A stretch of DNA of 34,711 nucleotides from Deltaproteobacteria bacterium (lineage in GTDB: Bacteria > Myxococcota > B64-G9): contig JAFGRB010000296.1 in the NCBI GenBank assembly GCA_016935365.1, positions 1 through 34,711 on the forward strand, written 5' to 3'. Positions 14,814-22,371 of this stretch are shown here, piece after piece; positions within the stretch are counted from its first letter, which is position 1; every line of letters begins with the position of its first letter. The notes beneath the pieces are model-generated. The model was not told where the DNA came from, ran no database searches, and worked only from the letters and a program-made list of their open reading frames with translations. The position numbers and the translations under genes are program-made.

Positions 14814-15298
14814 CACTCGCTTCCCTTCTTCGCCAGCTTGCCGATCAAGCGGCCGAGCCGATCGGGGGTCATGTTGCCGTGGTACTTGCCGTCGAAGATG
14901 ACCAGGGGTCCCAGCGCGCAGGCGCCGACGCAGTTGACCGTCTCGAGCGTCAGGCGCATGTCGGGCGTGGTCTGTCCGGCGCGGATGCCGAGATCGCGCT
15001 CCGCCTGCTCGACCAGGCGCGGGGCGCCCCGGACGTGGCAGGCCGTGCCCATGCAGACGGTGCAGATGTGCTCGCCGCGCGGCTCGAGGTGGAAGCCCTC
15101 GTAGAAGGTGGCCACCCCGAAGAGGTGGGCCTCGGGGACGCCCAGGTGCGAGGCGGCCCGCTCGAGCGCCTGCCTGGGCAGGTAGCGCAGCTCGGCCTGC
15201 AGGTCGTGCAGGACGTTGATCAGCTCGCCCTGCACACCGGCCGGGTGGCGGGCGAGAACCCGATCGACTCTCCCGATGTCCACCGGAGGCGCGCTCAT
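14813..15298 (-). CDS. NuoE/HydC-like [2Fe-2S] subunit
   Basis: The product is 161 residues, normal for NuoE. The thioredoxin-like domain holds the four [2Fe-2S] ligands CTVCMGTAC and NCVGAC (about 79-84 and 121-125). The helical N-terminal part (ELINVLHDLQAELRYLPRQA) is typical of the family, as is FGVATFYEGFHLEPRG. The ATG at 15298 overlaps the stop of the gamma-subunit gene (ATGA), and its own stop overlaps the next start, so it is translated as part of a coupled series. It pairs with the HydB-like subunit to form the diaphorase core. Confidence 0.93.
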   Translation of the reverse strand: MSAPPVDIGRVDRVLARHPAGVQGELINVLHDLQAELRYLPRQALERAASHLGVPEAHLFGVATFYEGFHLEPRGEHICTVCMGTACHVRGAPRLVEQAERDLGIRAGQTTPDMRLTLETVNCVGACALGPLVIFDGKYHGNMTPDRLGRLIGKLAKKGSE

Positions 15299-15852
15299 CT
15301 CTTGCCTCCCTTCGCCTTGAAGCCCTCGGCGAAGCCGATCTCGAAAGCGGCCTTGTTGGCCGGGATGAACTTGGCCTTCTTGGCGAACTCCTTCTCGATC
15401 ATCTTCACCGCGGTCTTCTTGTCGACCACGCCCGACCAGCCCAGGTAGGCGCCCAGCATGACCAGGTTGGCGGCCCGGGCCGTGCCGGCCTCCTTGGCCA
15501 GGTCGTTGGCCGCGATGTAGATGACCGTGCAGTCGTCGCGGTCCGCCTCGATGGGGACCAGCGAGCTGTTGACCACGATCAGCCCGCCAGGCTTCACCCG
15601 CGGCCCGAACTTCTCCAGGCTGGGCTGGTTCATCACCAGCAGCGCCATCGGCCGGCTGATGTAGGGCGAGCCGACCGGCTTGTCGGAGATGCAGACCGTG
15701 ACGTTGGCCGTCCCGCCGCGCATCTCCGGGCCGTAGGACGGCAGCCAGCTGACCTCCATGCCCTCGTTCATGGCCGCGTAGGCCAGCAGCTTGCCCGACA
15801 GCAGCATGCCCTGGCCTCCGAAGCCGGCCATCAGGACCTCGGTGCCCGCCAT
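15295..15852 (-). CDS. 2-oxoacid:ferredoxin oxidoreductase, gamma subunit
   Basis: The product is 185 residues, of the usual length for a gamma subunit. GFGGQGMLLSGKLLAYAAM at the N-terminus, SYGPEMRGGTANVTVCISD, and VVDKKTAVKMIEKEF near the end are characteristic of the catalytic gamma domain of POR/KOR/VOR enzymes, which contributes to coenzyme A binding. The ATG at 15852 overlaps the stop of the beta gene (TGATG). The Lys-rich C-terminus (FKAKGGKR) is mildly basic. It acts with the alpha, beta and delta subunits encoded next to it. Confidence 0.92.
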   Translation of the reverse strand: MAGTEVLMAGFGGQGMLLSGKLLAYAAMNEGMEVSWLPSYGPEMRGGTANVTVCISDKPVGSPYISRPMALLVMNQPSLEKFGPRVKPGGLIVVNSSLVPIEADRDDCTVIYIAANDLAKEAGTARAANLVMLGAYLGWSGVVDKKTAVKMIEKEFAKKAKFIPANKAAFEIGFAEGFKAKGGKR

Positions 15853-16613
15853 CACGCACCCTCCTGCGCCGCTTGCACATCCGGGCGTTTCTTCACCCCG
15901 AGCGGGTAGTAGGGGATCATCTCGCGCTCGAGCCAGTTGGCCGCCTCGCGCGGGGAGAGGCCCCAGTTGGTCGGGCAGGTGGACAGCACCTCGACGAAGG
16001 TGAAGCATCGGCCGGCGACCTGGTGCTCGAAGGCCTCCTTGAGGTATCGCTTGGTGCGGATCGTCTCCTGGACCGTGTGCGCCGAGCCCCGGGCGATGAA
16101 GCCGGGCGTGCGCAGCTCGGCCAACAGCTCGGCCATGCGGACCGGGTAGCCGACCTCGTTCACGTCGCGGCCCATGGGGCAGGTGGTCGTGCGCTGATTG
16201 GGCATGGTGGTGGGCGCCATCTGCCCGCCGGTCATGCCGTAGATGGCGTTGTTGACGAAGACGACCGTGATCTTCTCGCCGCGGTTGGCCGCGTGCACGA
16301 TCTCGGCCATGCCGATCGAGGCCAGGTCGCCGTCGCCCTGGTAGGAAAAGACGATCAGGTTCGGCCGGGAGCGCTTGGCGCCCGTGGCCACGGCCGGGGC
16401 GCGCCCGTGGGAGGCCTCGAACATGTCGAAGTTGAAGTACTCGTACGCCAGCACCGAGCAGCCCACGGGCGCGATGCCCACGGTGCGGCCCCGGATGCCC
16501 AGCTCGTCGATCACCTCGCCCACCATGCGGTGGATGACGCCGTGGGTGCAGCCCGGGCAGTAGTGGGTGGTCCGCGGGGTCAAGGTCGGCGGGTAGCCGA
16601 AGATCTTGTTCAT
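15852..16613 (-). CDS. 2-oxoacid:ferredoxin oxidoreductase, beta subunit (TPP-binding)
   Basis: The product is 253 residues. The thiamine diphosphate motif runs from GDGDLASIG to VVFVNN, about 30 residues apart as in the family. Cysteines for the [4Fe-4S] cluster are in HYCPGCTHG (19, 22), VGCSVLAYEYFNFD and LSTCPTNWG. The sequence resembles the VOR/KOR group more than pyruvate:ferredoxin oxidoreductases. The ATG at 16613 overlaps the alpha stop (ATGA). It catalyses decarboxylation of a 2-oxoacid together with alpha and passes electrons to ferredoxin. The substrate (branched-chain 2-oxoacid or 2-oxoglutarate) cannot be settled from sequence. Confidence 0.93.
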   Translation of the reverse strand: MNKIFGYPPTLTPRTTHYCPGCTHGVIHRMVGEVIDELGIRGRTVGIAPVGCSVLAYEYFNFDMFEASHGRAPAVATGAKRSRPNLIVFSYQGDGDLASIGMAEIVHAANRGEKITVVFVNNAIYGMTGGQMAPTTMPNQRTTTCPMGRDVNEVGYPVRMAELLAELRTPGFIARGSAHTVQETIRTKRYLKEAFEHQVAGRCFTFVEVLSTCPTNWGLSPREAANWLEREMIPYYPLGVKKRPDVQAAQEGA

Positions 16614-17869
16614 CTGCCGGACCTCCTGCCGTGGCGCCTGGCGGACGATTGCCTCGCGGCGCTGCGCTTGCCGGCATTCTGGGGCTTCTTCCCGCCGCGC
16701 TTGCCGGGCTTCTGGGCCGTTGCCGTTTTCTTGGAGCGCTTGGACTTGGACTTCTGCGCTGCGGCTGCCTTCGCGCTGCGCTTGCCGGGCTTCCGCGCCG
16801 GGCTGCGGCCGATGCGCGCGAGCGACTCGCGGATCTTGTCGGCCACCTCGTCCGGCGAGGGGACCACGCCGCCGGCCGTGCCGTGGAAGTCGATCTCCAG
16901 GCGGCCCTGGGCGGCCAGCTGGATGTCGTAGATCATCTGGCCCATGCTCATCTCCACGTCCAGGATGCGCTGGGCGCGGTCGATGACCCGGCGGCAGGGC
17001 TCGTAGGGGAAGGGGTTGAGCGAGATGGGCCTGAACAGGCCCACGTTCGTGCCCTCGGCCTTCAGATCGTCGATGGCCGTCTTGCAGATCCGCGACATCA
17101 TGCCGAAGGCCGTCACCAGCAGATCGTAGGGCTCGTCGCAGTTGTACAGCTCCCAGCGCTGCTCGTTCTCGGCCATCCGCTCGTACTTGGCCTTGAGCTT
17201 GAGGTTGTGCCGGTTGCAGGCCTCCGGATCGAGGAACAGGGAGTTGACGATCCGGCGCTCGCGGCCCTCGCAGCCGGTCAGGGCCCAGTCGCCCGGATCG
17301 AGCGGCGGCCCCACCCCCTCGACCGGGAACTCCACCGGCTCCATCATCTGGCCGATCATGCCGTCGCCGATGACCATGACGGGGTTGAGGTACTTCTCGG
17401 CCAGCTCGAAGGCCAGGATGACCAGGTTGACCGCTTCCTGGACCGAGGCCGGCGCCAGCACCAGCAGCTGGAAGTCTCCGTGACCCGTGCCGCGGGTGGC
17501 CTGGAAGTAGTCTCCCTGGGCGGGCAGGATGCCGCCCAGCCCCGGCCCGGCCCGCATGATGTTGACCAGCACGACCGGCAGCTCGGAGGCGGCGATGTAC
17601 GAGATCCCCTCGGCCATCAGGCTGATGCCGGGAGACGACGAGGTGGTCAGCACCCGCATGCCCACGCCGGCCGCGCCGTAGATCATGTTGCTGGCGGCCA
17701 CCTCGCTCTCCGCCTGGACGTACTGGCCGCCCACCTCGGGCAGCCGCCTGGCGAGGTACTCCGGCACCTCGCTCTGGGGCGTGATCGGGTAGCCGAAGAA
17801 GTGGATGCAGCCGGCCCGGATGGCAGCCTCTCCGATGGCCTCGTTGCCCTTCATCAAGACCTTTGCCAT
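16610..17869 (-). CDS. vorB: 2-oxoacid:ferredoxin oxidoreductase, alpha subunit (VorB-like) with basic tail
   Basis: The product is 419 residues. The N-terminal part (MAKVLMKGNEAIGEAAIRAG, FFGYPITPQSEVPEYL, VQAESEVAASNMIYGAAGVG, SSSPGISLMAEG) matches proteins usually named VorB, the alpha subunit of 2-ketoisovalerate-type ferredoxin oxidoreductases. The core ends near residue 355. Residues 357-419 form a tail with 24 Lys/Arg and no Asp or Glu in 63 positions, rich in Ala, Ser and Pro, like a bacterial histone H1-like tail. I know of no such tail in the family. The ATG at 17869 follows GGAGGAGAGAG. The gene starts 15 bases after the delta ferredoxin. Confidence 0.92.
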   Translation of the reverse strand: MAKVLMKGNEAIGEAAIRAGCIHFFGYPITPQSEVPEYLARRLPEVGGQYVQAESEVAASNMIYGAAGVGMRVLTTSSSPGISLMAEGISYIAASELPVVLVNIMRAGPGLGGILPAQGDYFQATRGTGHGDFQLLVLAPASVQEAVNLVILAFELAEKYLNPVMVIGDGMIGQMMEPVEFPVEGVGPPLDPGDWALTGCEGRERRIVNSLFLDPEACNRHNLKLKAKYERMAENEQRWELYNCDEPYDLLVTAFGMMSRICKTAIDDLKAEGTNVGLFRPISLNPFPYEPCRRVIDRAQRILDVEMSMGQMIYDIQLAAQGRLEIDFHGTAGGVVPSPDEVADKIRESLARIGRSPARKPGKRSAKAAAAQKSKSKRSKKTATAQKPGKRGGKKPQNAGKRSAARQSSARRHGRRSGR

Positions 17870-17884
17870 GTCTCTCTCCTCCGG

Positions 17885-18118
17885 CTAGTAGGCGAAGAAC
17901 TCGTACTGGGTGCCGGCCGAGTAGACCTCGATGGCCACGTCGGGGCATGCGATCGCGCACAGGCGGCAGCCGACGCAGCGCGATGGATCGGTGACCACGG
18001 CGTAGCTGTAGCCCTTGACGTTGAGCGCCTCGCTCATGGCCAGGATCTCCTGCGGGCAGGCGTCGTTGCAGCGCTCGCAACCCTTGCAGCGTTCCTTGTC
18101 GATCTCGATTCTCGGCAT
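17885..18118 (-). CDS. Two-cluster ferredoxin, delta subunit of the 2-oxoacid oxidoreductase
   Basis: The product is 77 residues with two [4Fe-4S] motifs, CKGCERCNDAC (11-21) and CVGCRLCAIAC (48-58), in a compact bacterial ferredoxin fold. It lies directly before the alpha gene, where KorD/VorD subunits are normally encoded, and carries electrons from the TPP active site. The ATG at 18118 overlaps the stop of the ATPase gene (TGATG). There is no extra domain. Confidence 0.92.
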   Translation of the reverse strand: MPRIEIDKERCKGCERCNDACPQEILAMSEALNVKGYSYAVVTDPSRCVGCRLCAIACPDVAIEVYSAGTQYEFFAY

Positions 18119-18933
18119 CACTTCGCTCCTGCCGGGCGCCCGATGGGCACGGGCCGGCCGGCTGGAATGGGTTCGTCGCGGCTCTCGGCGCTCCTGGCGG
18201 GCCGCAGCCAGGGGGGCAGCATGCGGCGCGCCATCCACAGCATGGGCGCGTCGAGGCCGGCGAGCCGCTGGCGGCCTTCCAGATCGCCCATCGCGCAGAC
18301 CAGCCGCAGCGGAACCCCGGTCCGCTCGGCCAGGCGCGAGGCCAGCCGGGCGCCCTCGCAGACCACCTCGGGCGTCGTCTCGCCGACCAGGTGGCTGTTG
18401 GCGACAAAGCCCGTCACCCGCAGCCGGGAGGCCTGCTCGATGTCGGCCATCATCCGCAGGCAGCCCTCCTCATCGCGGGTGAAGGGCCGGCGGCTGTTGA
18501 CCACCTGCCACAGCTCGTAGGGACGGTCTCCGAGCGGCTCGCGGAAGGACGACAGCAGCCTGGCCCCGACCGCGTCGCCCCCCACGTCGAAGAGGCTCAG
18601 CTGGCCGGCCCCGGGCCCGAGCATGCCCCGGATCTCGGGCACGATGATCGGCAGGTCGGCGTAGCTCTGGGCGCCCGGCGGGATCACGACCCGGATCCCG
18701 TGGGATTCCATGAGCTTTCTGGCCGAGCGGGAGCGGAAGTAGGGATTGACGATGTCCAGGTCGGCCAGCTGGACCCGCCGCCCCGCCTCGCTCATCTGGA
18801 TGGCCAGGTTGACCGAGATCTCGGTCTTGCCCGACCCGTAGCTGCCGACCACCATCAGCAGGCGGCAGCCCTCGGGAAGGTGCGCTTTTCCCTTGCTGGA
18901 GGCCACGATCGGATCCGTATGTAGCACCCGCAT
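18118..18933 (-). CDS. P-loop ATPase (MinD/CobQ-like), first gene of the redox operon
   Basis: The product is 271 residues from an ATG at 18933. A deviant-free Walker A is at GSYGSGKT (30-37). DLDIVNPYFRSRSARKLM follows, and LFDVGGDAVGARLL may be the Walker B region. From memory, ATPases with GSGKTEI and DLDIVNPYFRSR often stand beside kor/vor genes in anaerobic Firmicutes, so the linkage here may be conserved; this was not checked. A role in cofactor or complex assembly is possible. The C-terminus is Pro/Arg-rich. No Shine-Dalgarno is evident before the ATG. A possible promoter overlaps the start, so initiation at GTG 18906 cannot be excluded. Confidence 0.82.
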   Translation of the reverse strand: MRVLHTDPIVASSKGKAHLPEGCRLLMVVGSYGSGKTEISVNLAIQMSEAGRRVQLADLDIVNPYFRSRSARKLMESHGIRVVIPPGAQSYADLPIIVPEIRGMLGPGAGQLSLFDVGGDAVGARLLSSFREPLGDRPYELWQVVNSRRPFTRDEEGCLRMMADIEQASRLRVTGFVANSHLVGETTPEVVCEGARLASRLAERTGVPLRLVCAMGDLEGRQRLAGLDAPMLWMARRMLPPWLRPARSAESRDEPIPAGRPVPIGRPAGAK

Positions 18934-18946
18934 CCGGGCTTGGCAA
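18918..18946 (-). promoter_or_regulatory. Possible promoter of the redox operon
   Basis: On the minus strand TTGCCA (18946-18941) and TACATA (18923-18918) are 17 bases apart. If used, transcription would start near 18911, inside the annotated start region of the ATPase gene. That would imply a leaderless or downstream start (GTG 18906). The boxes match only in part. Confidence 0.3.
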
Positions 18947-19027
18947 GGGTTTTTGTCCGCGGGCCTGTCTTCGGAAGTGCTTGAACGCAGAGGCAAAGAT
19001 CGGTAAAAGCGGCGGCCGGCTCCGGGG

Positions 19028-20893
19028 CTACTCGACGCGCAGCTCGAAGCGGCCCGAGGCCGCGTCGTGCTCCGGAAAGAGCCGGTCCTCGAAGGCCAGC
19101 TGGACCGAGACCTGAATGACGTAGGTGCCGGCCTGGTCGGGTGTGAAGGAGGGCTGCCAGCCCTCGAATGTCGCGTATTCGGGGTAGTAGGGCTGGATAA
19201 CGGCGCTCATCCCGGCGGGGTTCTGGATCTCGGCCGTGGAGCCCGAAGGCCGGGAGGCCACGCTCCACGTATAGGCGATCGCCCGCACTGGCCGGTTGAT
19301 CCACAGGGCCAGGTCGACCTGCTCGCCCAGCGGCCGGATCCGGTCGGCGCCCACCCGCAGCTCGAGCGGACCCGCGGCGTCCAAGCAGTCCTCGGGCCGA
19401 AATGCCAGGTAGCAGTAGCCCTCGTCGGGGCGCGCGTCGCAGAAGTCCCCGAAGAAGTCGTCGTCCCGGTCGACCTGGTCGGGGTTGGCCAGGTCGGGGC
19501 AGTTGTCGATCCCGTTCCCCACGCCGTCCTCGTCCCGGTCCGCGTCGCACAGATCGCCCAGCGCGTCGCCGTCGAGGTTCTCCTGGCCGGGGTTGGGATC
19601 GAGCATGCAGTTGTCCAGATGGTCCAGAACCCCGTCGCCATCGTGATCGGCGAAGCAGGCCTCGCCGATGGTCAGCGGGTCGCTCTCCAGCTGGTCCGGA
19701 TTGGGAAACATCGGGCAGTTGTCGATCGGGTTGAGAACCTGATCGCCGTCGATGTCCGGATCGCAGACGTCGCCCGGCCCGTCCGCGTCCGCGTTGTCCT
19801 GGCCGGGATTGGGGAGGTCCGGGCAGTTGTCCGAGCCGTCGTCGACGCCGTCGCCGTCGGTGTCCGGGTCGCAGGCGTCGCCGATCGAGTCGCCGTCCAT
19901 GTCCTGCTGCCCCTCGTTGGGCGCCTCAGCGCAGTTGTCGCACGGATCGCCCCAGCCGTCGCCGTCTCGGTCGACCTGGTCCCGGTTGTGGGCGAAGGGA
20001 CAGTTGTCGAAGTCGTCCTCGAGCCCGTCCTGGTCGCGGTCGGGCGGCAGCGGGTAGGTGTCGAGCATCACGTGAAGGACGACCTGCACGCACTGCCAGA
20101 CCGTGTCGCCCGGATCGCAGGCCGGCGTCCCCAGCGAGGTCTGCTCCGCGAGGGCGATGATGCCGGCCGTGTCGCAGCAGGACGATAGCTCGCATCCCGG
20201 CTCGGGCTCGCAGCCAGGATCGTCGAGACCGGGAGCGCACACGGCCTCCACCGCCCGGGCGCAGAAGACGAGCGGCAGCCGGGCCAGCTCCGGGTCGCCG
20301 GTGGGCAGCACCGCGAGCACCTGCTGCGGCCCGAGATCCGGCAGGGCCAGGCCGGCCTGCAGGGCGGTGCAAGCGCCCGGCTCGAGCTCGAGCGGCGTCG
20401 CCTCGGAGAGCCATCGAAGCGAGAGGAGCCCGCAGTCCCCGTCGCTGCAGGCCAGCTCGATCCGGTCGGTGTGGAGCTCGAGGCTCCCGCCGCCGGCGTT
20501 GCAGAGCACGACCTCGGCGACCGCCTCGGCCCGGCAGAACCCGCCCGCGCAGCGTTCCCCCGGCTGGCAGGCGTCGCTCGACTGGCAGACCATGTGGCAG
20601 AAGCGGTGATCGCAAGACAGCCCGGCCGGGCAATCGGCGTCGTCCAGGCAGTCCCGGCAGAAGCCCTTGTGATACTGGCCGTCATCCGGAAACCAGCACA
20701 AGCCGCCCGGGCAGTCCGCGTCCGCCGCGCAGCGGATCTCCGGCCCGGCGGACAGGCGCACGTCCCCCAGCTGGCGGATGTTGTAGTCCACGAGCAGGCG
20801 CGGCTCCTCCGGAGAGCACGCCAGCGCGCAGAGGATCGATGAGATCATCAGGGCAAAGAGGGCCCGCGGCCCCGGCTTGTACAGCGATGACAT
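19028..20893 (-). CDS. Lipoprotein with thrombospondin type 3 repeats
   Basis: The product is 621 residues. The ATG at 20893 follows GGGAGGT and opens a signal ending in a relaxed lipobox (CALAC, Cys26). Residues 50-125 are Cys-rich (CAADADCPGGLC, CLDDADCPAGLSCDHRFC, CQSSDACQPGERCAGGFC), then a mixed domain follows. From about 290 to 490 come roughly seven thrombospondin type 3 calcium-binding repeats of the DxDGDGxxDxxDNCPxxxNPxQ type. The C-terminal 120 residues are a PKD/Ig-like beta domain (VASRPSGSTAEIQNPAG, GTYVIQVSVQLAF). It is probably a calcium-stabilised surface protein. It lies 34 bases after the HEAT-like gene on the same strand. Confidence 0.9.
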   Translation of the reverse strand: MSSLYKPGPRALFALMISSILCALACSPEEPRLLVDYNIRQLGDVRLSAGPEIRCAADADCPGGLCWFPDDGQYHKGFCRDCLDDADCPAGLSCDHRFCHMVCQSSDACQPGERCAGGFCRAEAVAEVVLCNAGGGSLELHTDRIELACSDGDCGLLSLRWLSEATPLELEPGACTALQAGLALPDLGPQQVLAVLPTGDPELARLPLVFCARAVEAVCAPGLDDPGCEPEPGCELSSCCDTAGIIALAEQTSLGTPACDPGDTVWQCVQVVLHVMLDTYPLPPDRDQDGLEDDFDNCPFAHNRDQVDRDGDGWGDPCDNCAEAPNEGQQDMDGDSIGDACDPDTDGDGVDDGSDNCPDLPNPGQDNADADGPGDVCDPDIDGDQVLNPIDNCPMFPNPDQLESDPLTIGEACFADHDGDGVLDHLDNCMLDPNPGQENLDGDALGDLCDADRDEDGVGNGIDNCPDLANPDQVDRDDDFFGDFCDARPDEGYCYLAFRPEDCLDAAGPLELRVGADRIRPLGEQVDLALWINRPVRAIAYTWSVASRPSGSTAEIQNPAGMSAVIQPYYPEYATFEGWQPSFTPDQAGTYVIQVSVQLAFEDRLFPEHDAASGRFELRVE

Positions 20894-20927
20894 CTCGACC
20901 TCCCGATATGGCCCATCTTACTATAGA

Positions 20928-22265
20928 TCAGCGCTGGCCGCTCTGCACGCGCGGGTGCAGCACGCCTTCGGCCGGGTGCCGGGTGCCGGCGTACAGCTTC
21001 AGGATCTCCTGCACCTTGGCCCGGACCTCTCCGCGGGTCTCCTTCTCCAGGAAGCTGAGCTCGTCGAAGGCGGCCTTGCGCATGAAGCCTCCGAGCCGGG
21101 AGGAGAAGGCTGCGAAGATATCGAGCTTCGAGGCGTCGCCGAGCTGGGCCAGGTAGGACGCGGCCAGCAGCCGGTGGCCGCTGTTTCCGCTCTCGTCGTC
21201 GCAGGCGGCGTGCAGGCAGGCCCGGTCCCGCTTCTGGAAGCAGGCCTCGAGCCGGTCCGAGACCTCGGCGTACTCGCGGGGGTGGGTCATGGACCAGTCC
21301 TCGTCGGTCGCGTCGGCGAAGAACTGCGGCAGGCCGCTGGGCCGCTTGTGCTTGCGCGCTTCGATGGCCCGCTTCTCCACCGCCGGCCAGACCTCGCCGT
21401 TGACCCGGGCGAAGAAGAAGAGATCGCCGTGCTGGGCTTCCTCGCACTGCGGCAGCAGCCGCAGGAAGGCCTCTCCGGGCGTGCAGCCCTGGCGCCCGGC
21501 CGTGGCGATCAGGGCGGCCAGGCCGACGCCCTGGCTGAAGGCCAGGCGCGCGAAGCCGCCGCTCCACTCGTCGCCGGCCGCCTGCCTGTAGCCGCGAAAG
21601 AGCTTCAGCCAGCCCCGGGGGCTGTCGATCCGCGCCAGCGCGGCTGCGGCCTCGTCTCCGCAGCGGCGATCCATGGCCCCCTGGGCGCGGAAGGCCTCGC
21701 GGAAGGCCTGCTCGTCGCCCGAAGACAGCCGGCGGGCCAGCGCCTCGACCCGCGCGCCGCCGATCTTCTCGAGCGCGCGCCGCTCGAGGGTCGACACGCG
21801 AAGGGAGCGGCCGGGCTCGGGCCTCCGGCAGCGAGCCGTGAAGCGCTTCAGGACCCGGCTTTGGTCGTCCGGCCTCCCCAGCCGTCCCGCGGCCCGCAGG
21901 ACGAACTCGCGGCACGGAAAGCGCTCGAGCAGCTCGAGCACCGCGCGCCTGGCCTCGTCGCCGCCGATCTCGCACAGCAGCTCGACCGCCCGGCGGACCA
22001 CGGCCTCGTGCCAGTGCGCGAGGAAGGGGGCGATGGCCCGGGCGGAGCCCCGGTTGATCTGCTTTGCCAGGATCTCGAGCTCGCGCAGGGCCGGGTCGGG
22101 ATCGACCGGGATGTCCGCCTTCTTGCCTTTCGGGACGCAGGAGAACGGCTCCGGCGCCGGTGCGGCGGATGCGGGCTTGCCGCCTTCGCGCTCGCCCTGG
22201 CGCGCGGCCAGGGCGGGCAGACAGAGCCCCAGAGAGAGAGTGCCGATTCCCAGTGCGCGCAGCAT
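20928..22265 (-). CDS. Exported HEAT-like repeat protein
   Basis: The product is 445 residues. A Sec signal peptide is clear (MLRALGIGTLSLGLCLPALA, cleavage after ALA). The mature protein is nearly all helical, with repeated pairs such as AVVRRAVELLCEIGGDEARR, AVLELLERFPCREFVLRAAG and SKLDIFAAFSSRLGGFMRKA, resembling HEAT/Armadillo-type repeats, probably a periplasmic scaffold. Cysteines are scattered. No enzyme motif is seen. The ATG lies only about 12 bases from the -10 element of a plausible promoter, and there is no strong Shine-Dalgarno, so the mRNA may be leaderless. It is followed by the thrombospondin-repeat gene, probably in one transcript. Confidence 0.8.
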   Translation of the reverse strand: MLRALGIGTLSLGLCLPALAARQGEREGGKPASAAPAPEPFSCVPKGKKADIPVDPDPALRELEILAKQINRGSARAIAPFLAHWHEAVVRRAVELLCEIGGDEARRAVLELLERFPCREFVLRAAGRLGRPDDQSRVLKRFTARCRRPEPGRSLRVSTLERRALEKIGGARVEALARRLSSGDEQAFREAFRAQGAMDRRCGDEAAAALARIDSPRGWLKLFRGYRQAAGDEWSGGFARLAFSQGVGLAALIATAGRQGCTPGEAFLRLLPQCEEAQHGDLFFFARVNGEVWPAVEKRAIEARKHKRPSGLPQFFADATDEDWSMTHPREYAEVSDRLEACFQKRDRACLHAACDDESGNSGHRLLAASYLAQLGDASKLDIFAAFSSRLGGFMRKAAFDELSFLEKETRGEVRAKVQEILKLYAGTRHPAEGVLHPRVQSGQR

Positions 22266-22276
22266 GGCCTGCGCGG

Positions 22277-22306
22277 AGTATAAACCCTCAAATGCTGGCA
22301 GAACAA
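22277..22306 (-). promoter_or_regulatory. Promoter of the HEAT-like gene
   Basis: On the minus strand TTGTTC (22306-22301) and TATACT (22282-22277) are 18 bases apart, leaving an expected 5' leader of only a few bases before the ATG at 22265. The -10 box is a good match. Confidence 0.45.
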
Positions 22307-22371
22307 GCACGCTGCGTCCTGTTGTCCTGTTGCCGACCTGGGCGCTTTCCTTGTAGAGTGGAGTTCGAGCC

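Noticed and set aside
13041..15104. A 687-codon plus-strand open frame opposite the HydB-like gene
   Set aside because: It is opposite a confidently identified gene, with no recognisable domain in the plus-strand product.
18934..18996. A TTG-initiated extension of the P-loop ATPase
   Set aside because: The added residues resemble nothing, there is no ribosome site, and a downstream ATG or GTG gives a normal N-terminus.
19400..20060. Repetitive-looking DNA that might be a tandem repeat or CRISPR-like array
   Set aside because: The periodicity comes from the encoded thrombospondin type 3 repeats (Asp/Gly/Asn/Cys codons); unit lengths and sequences vary and no spacers are present.
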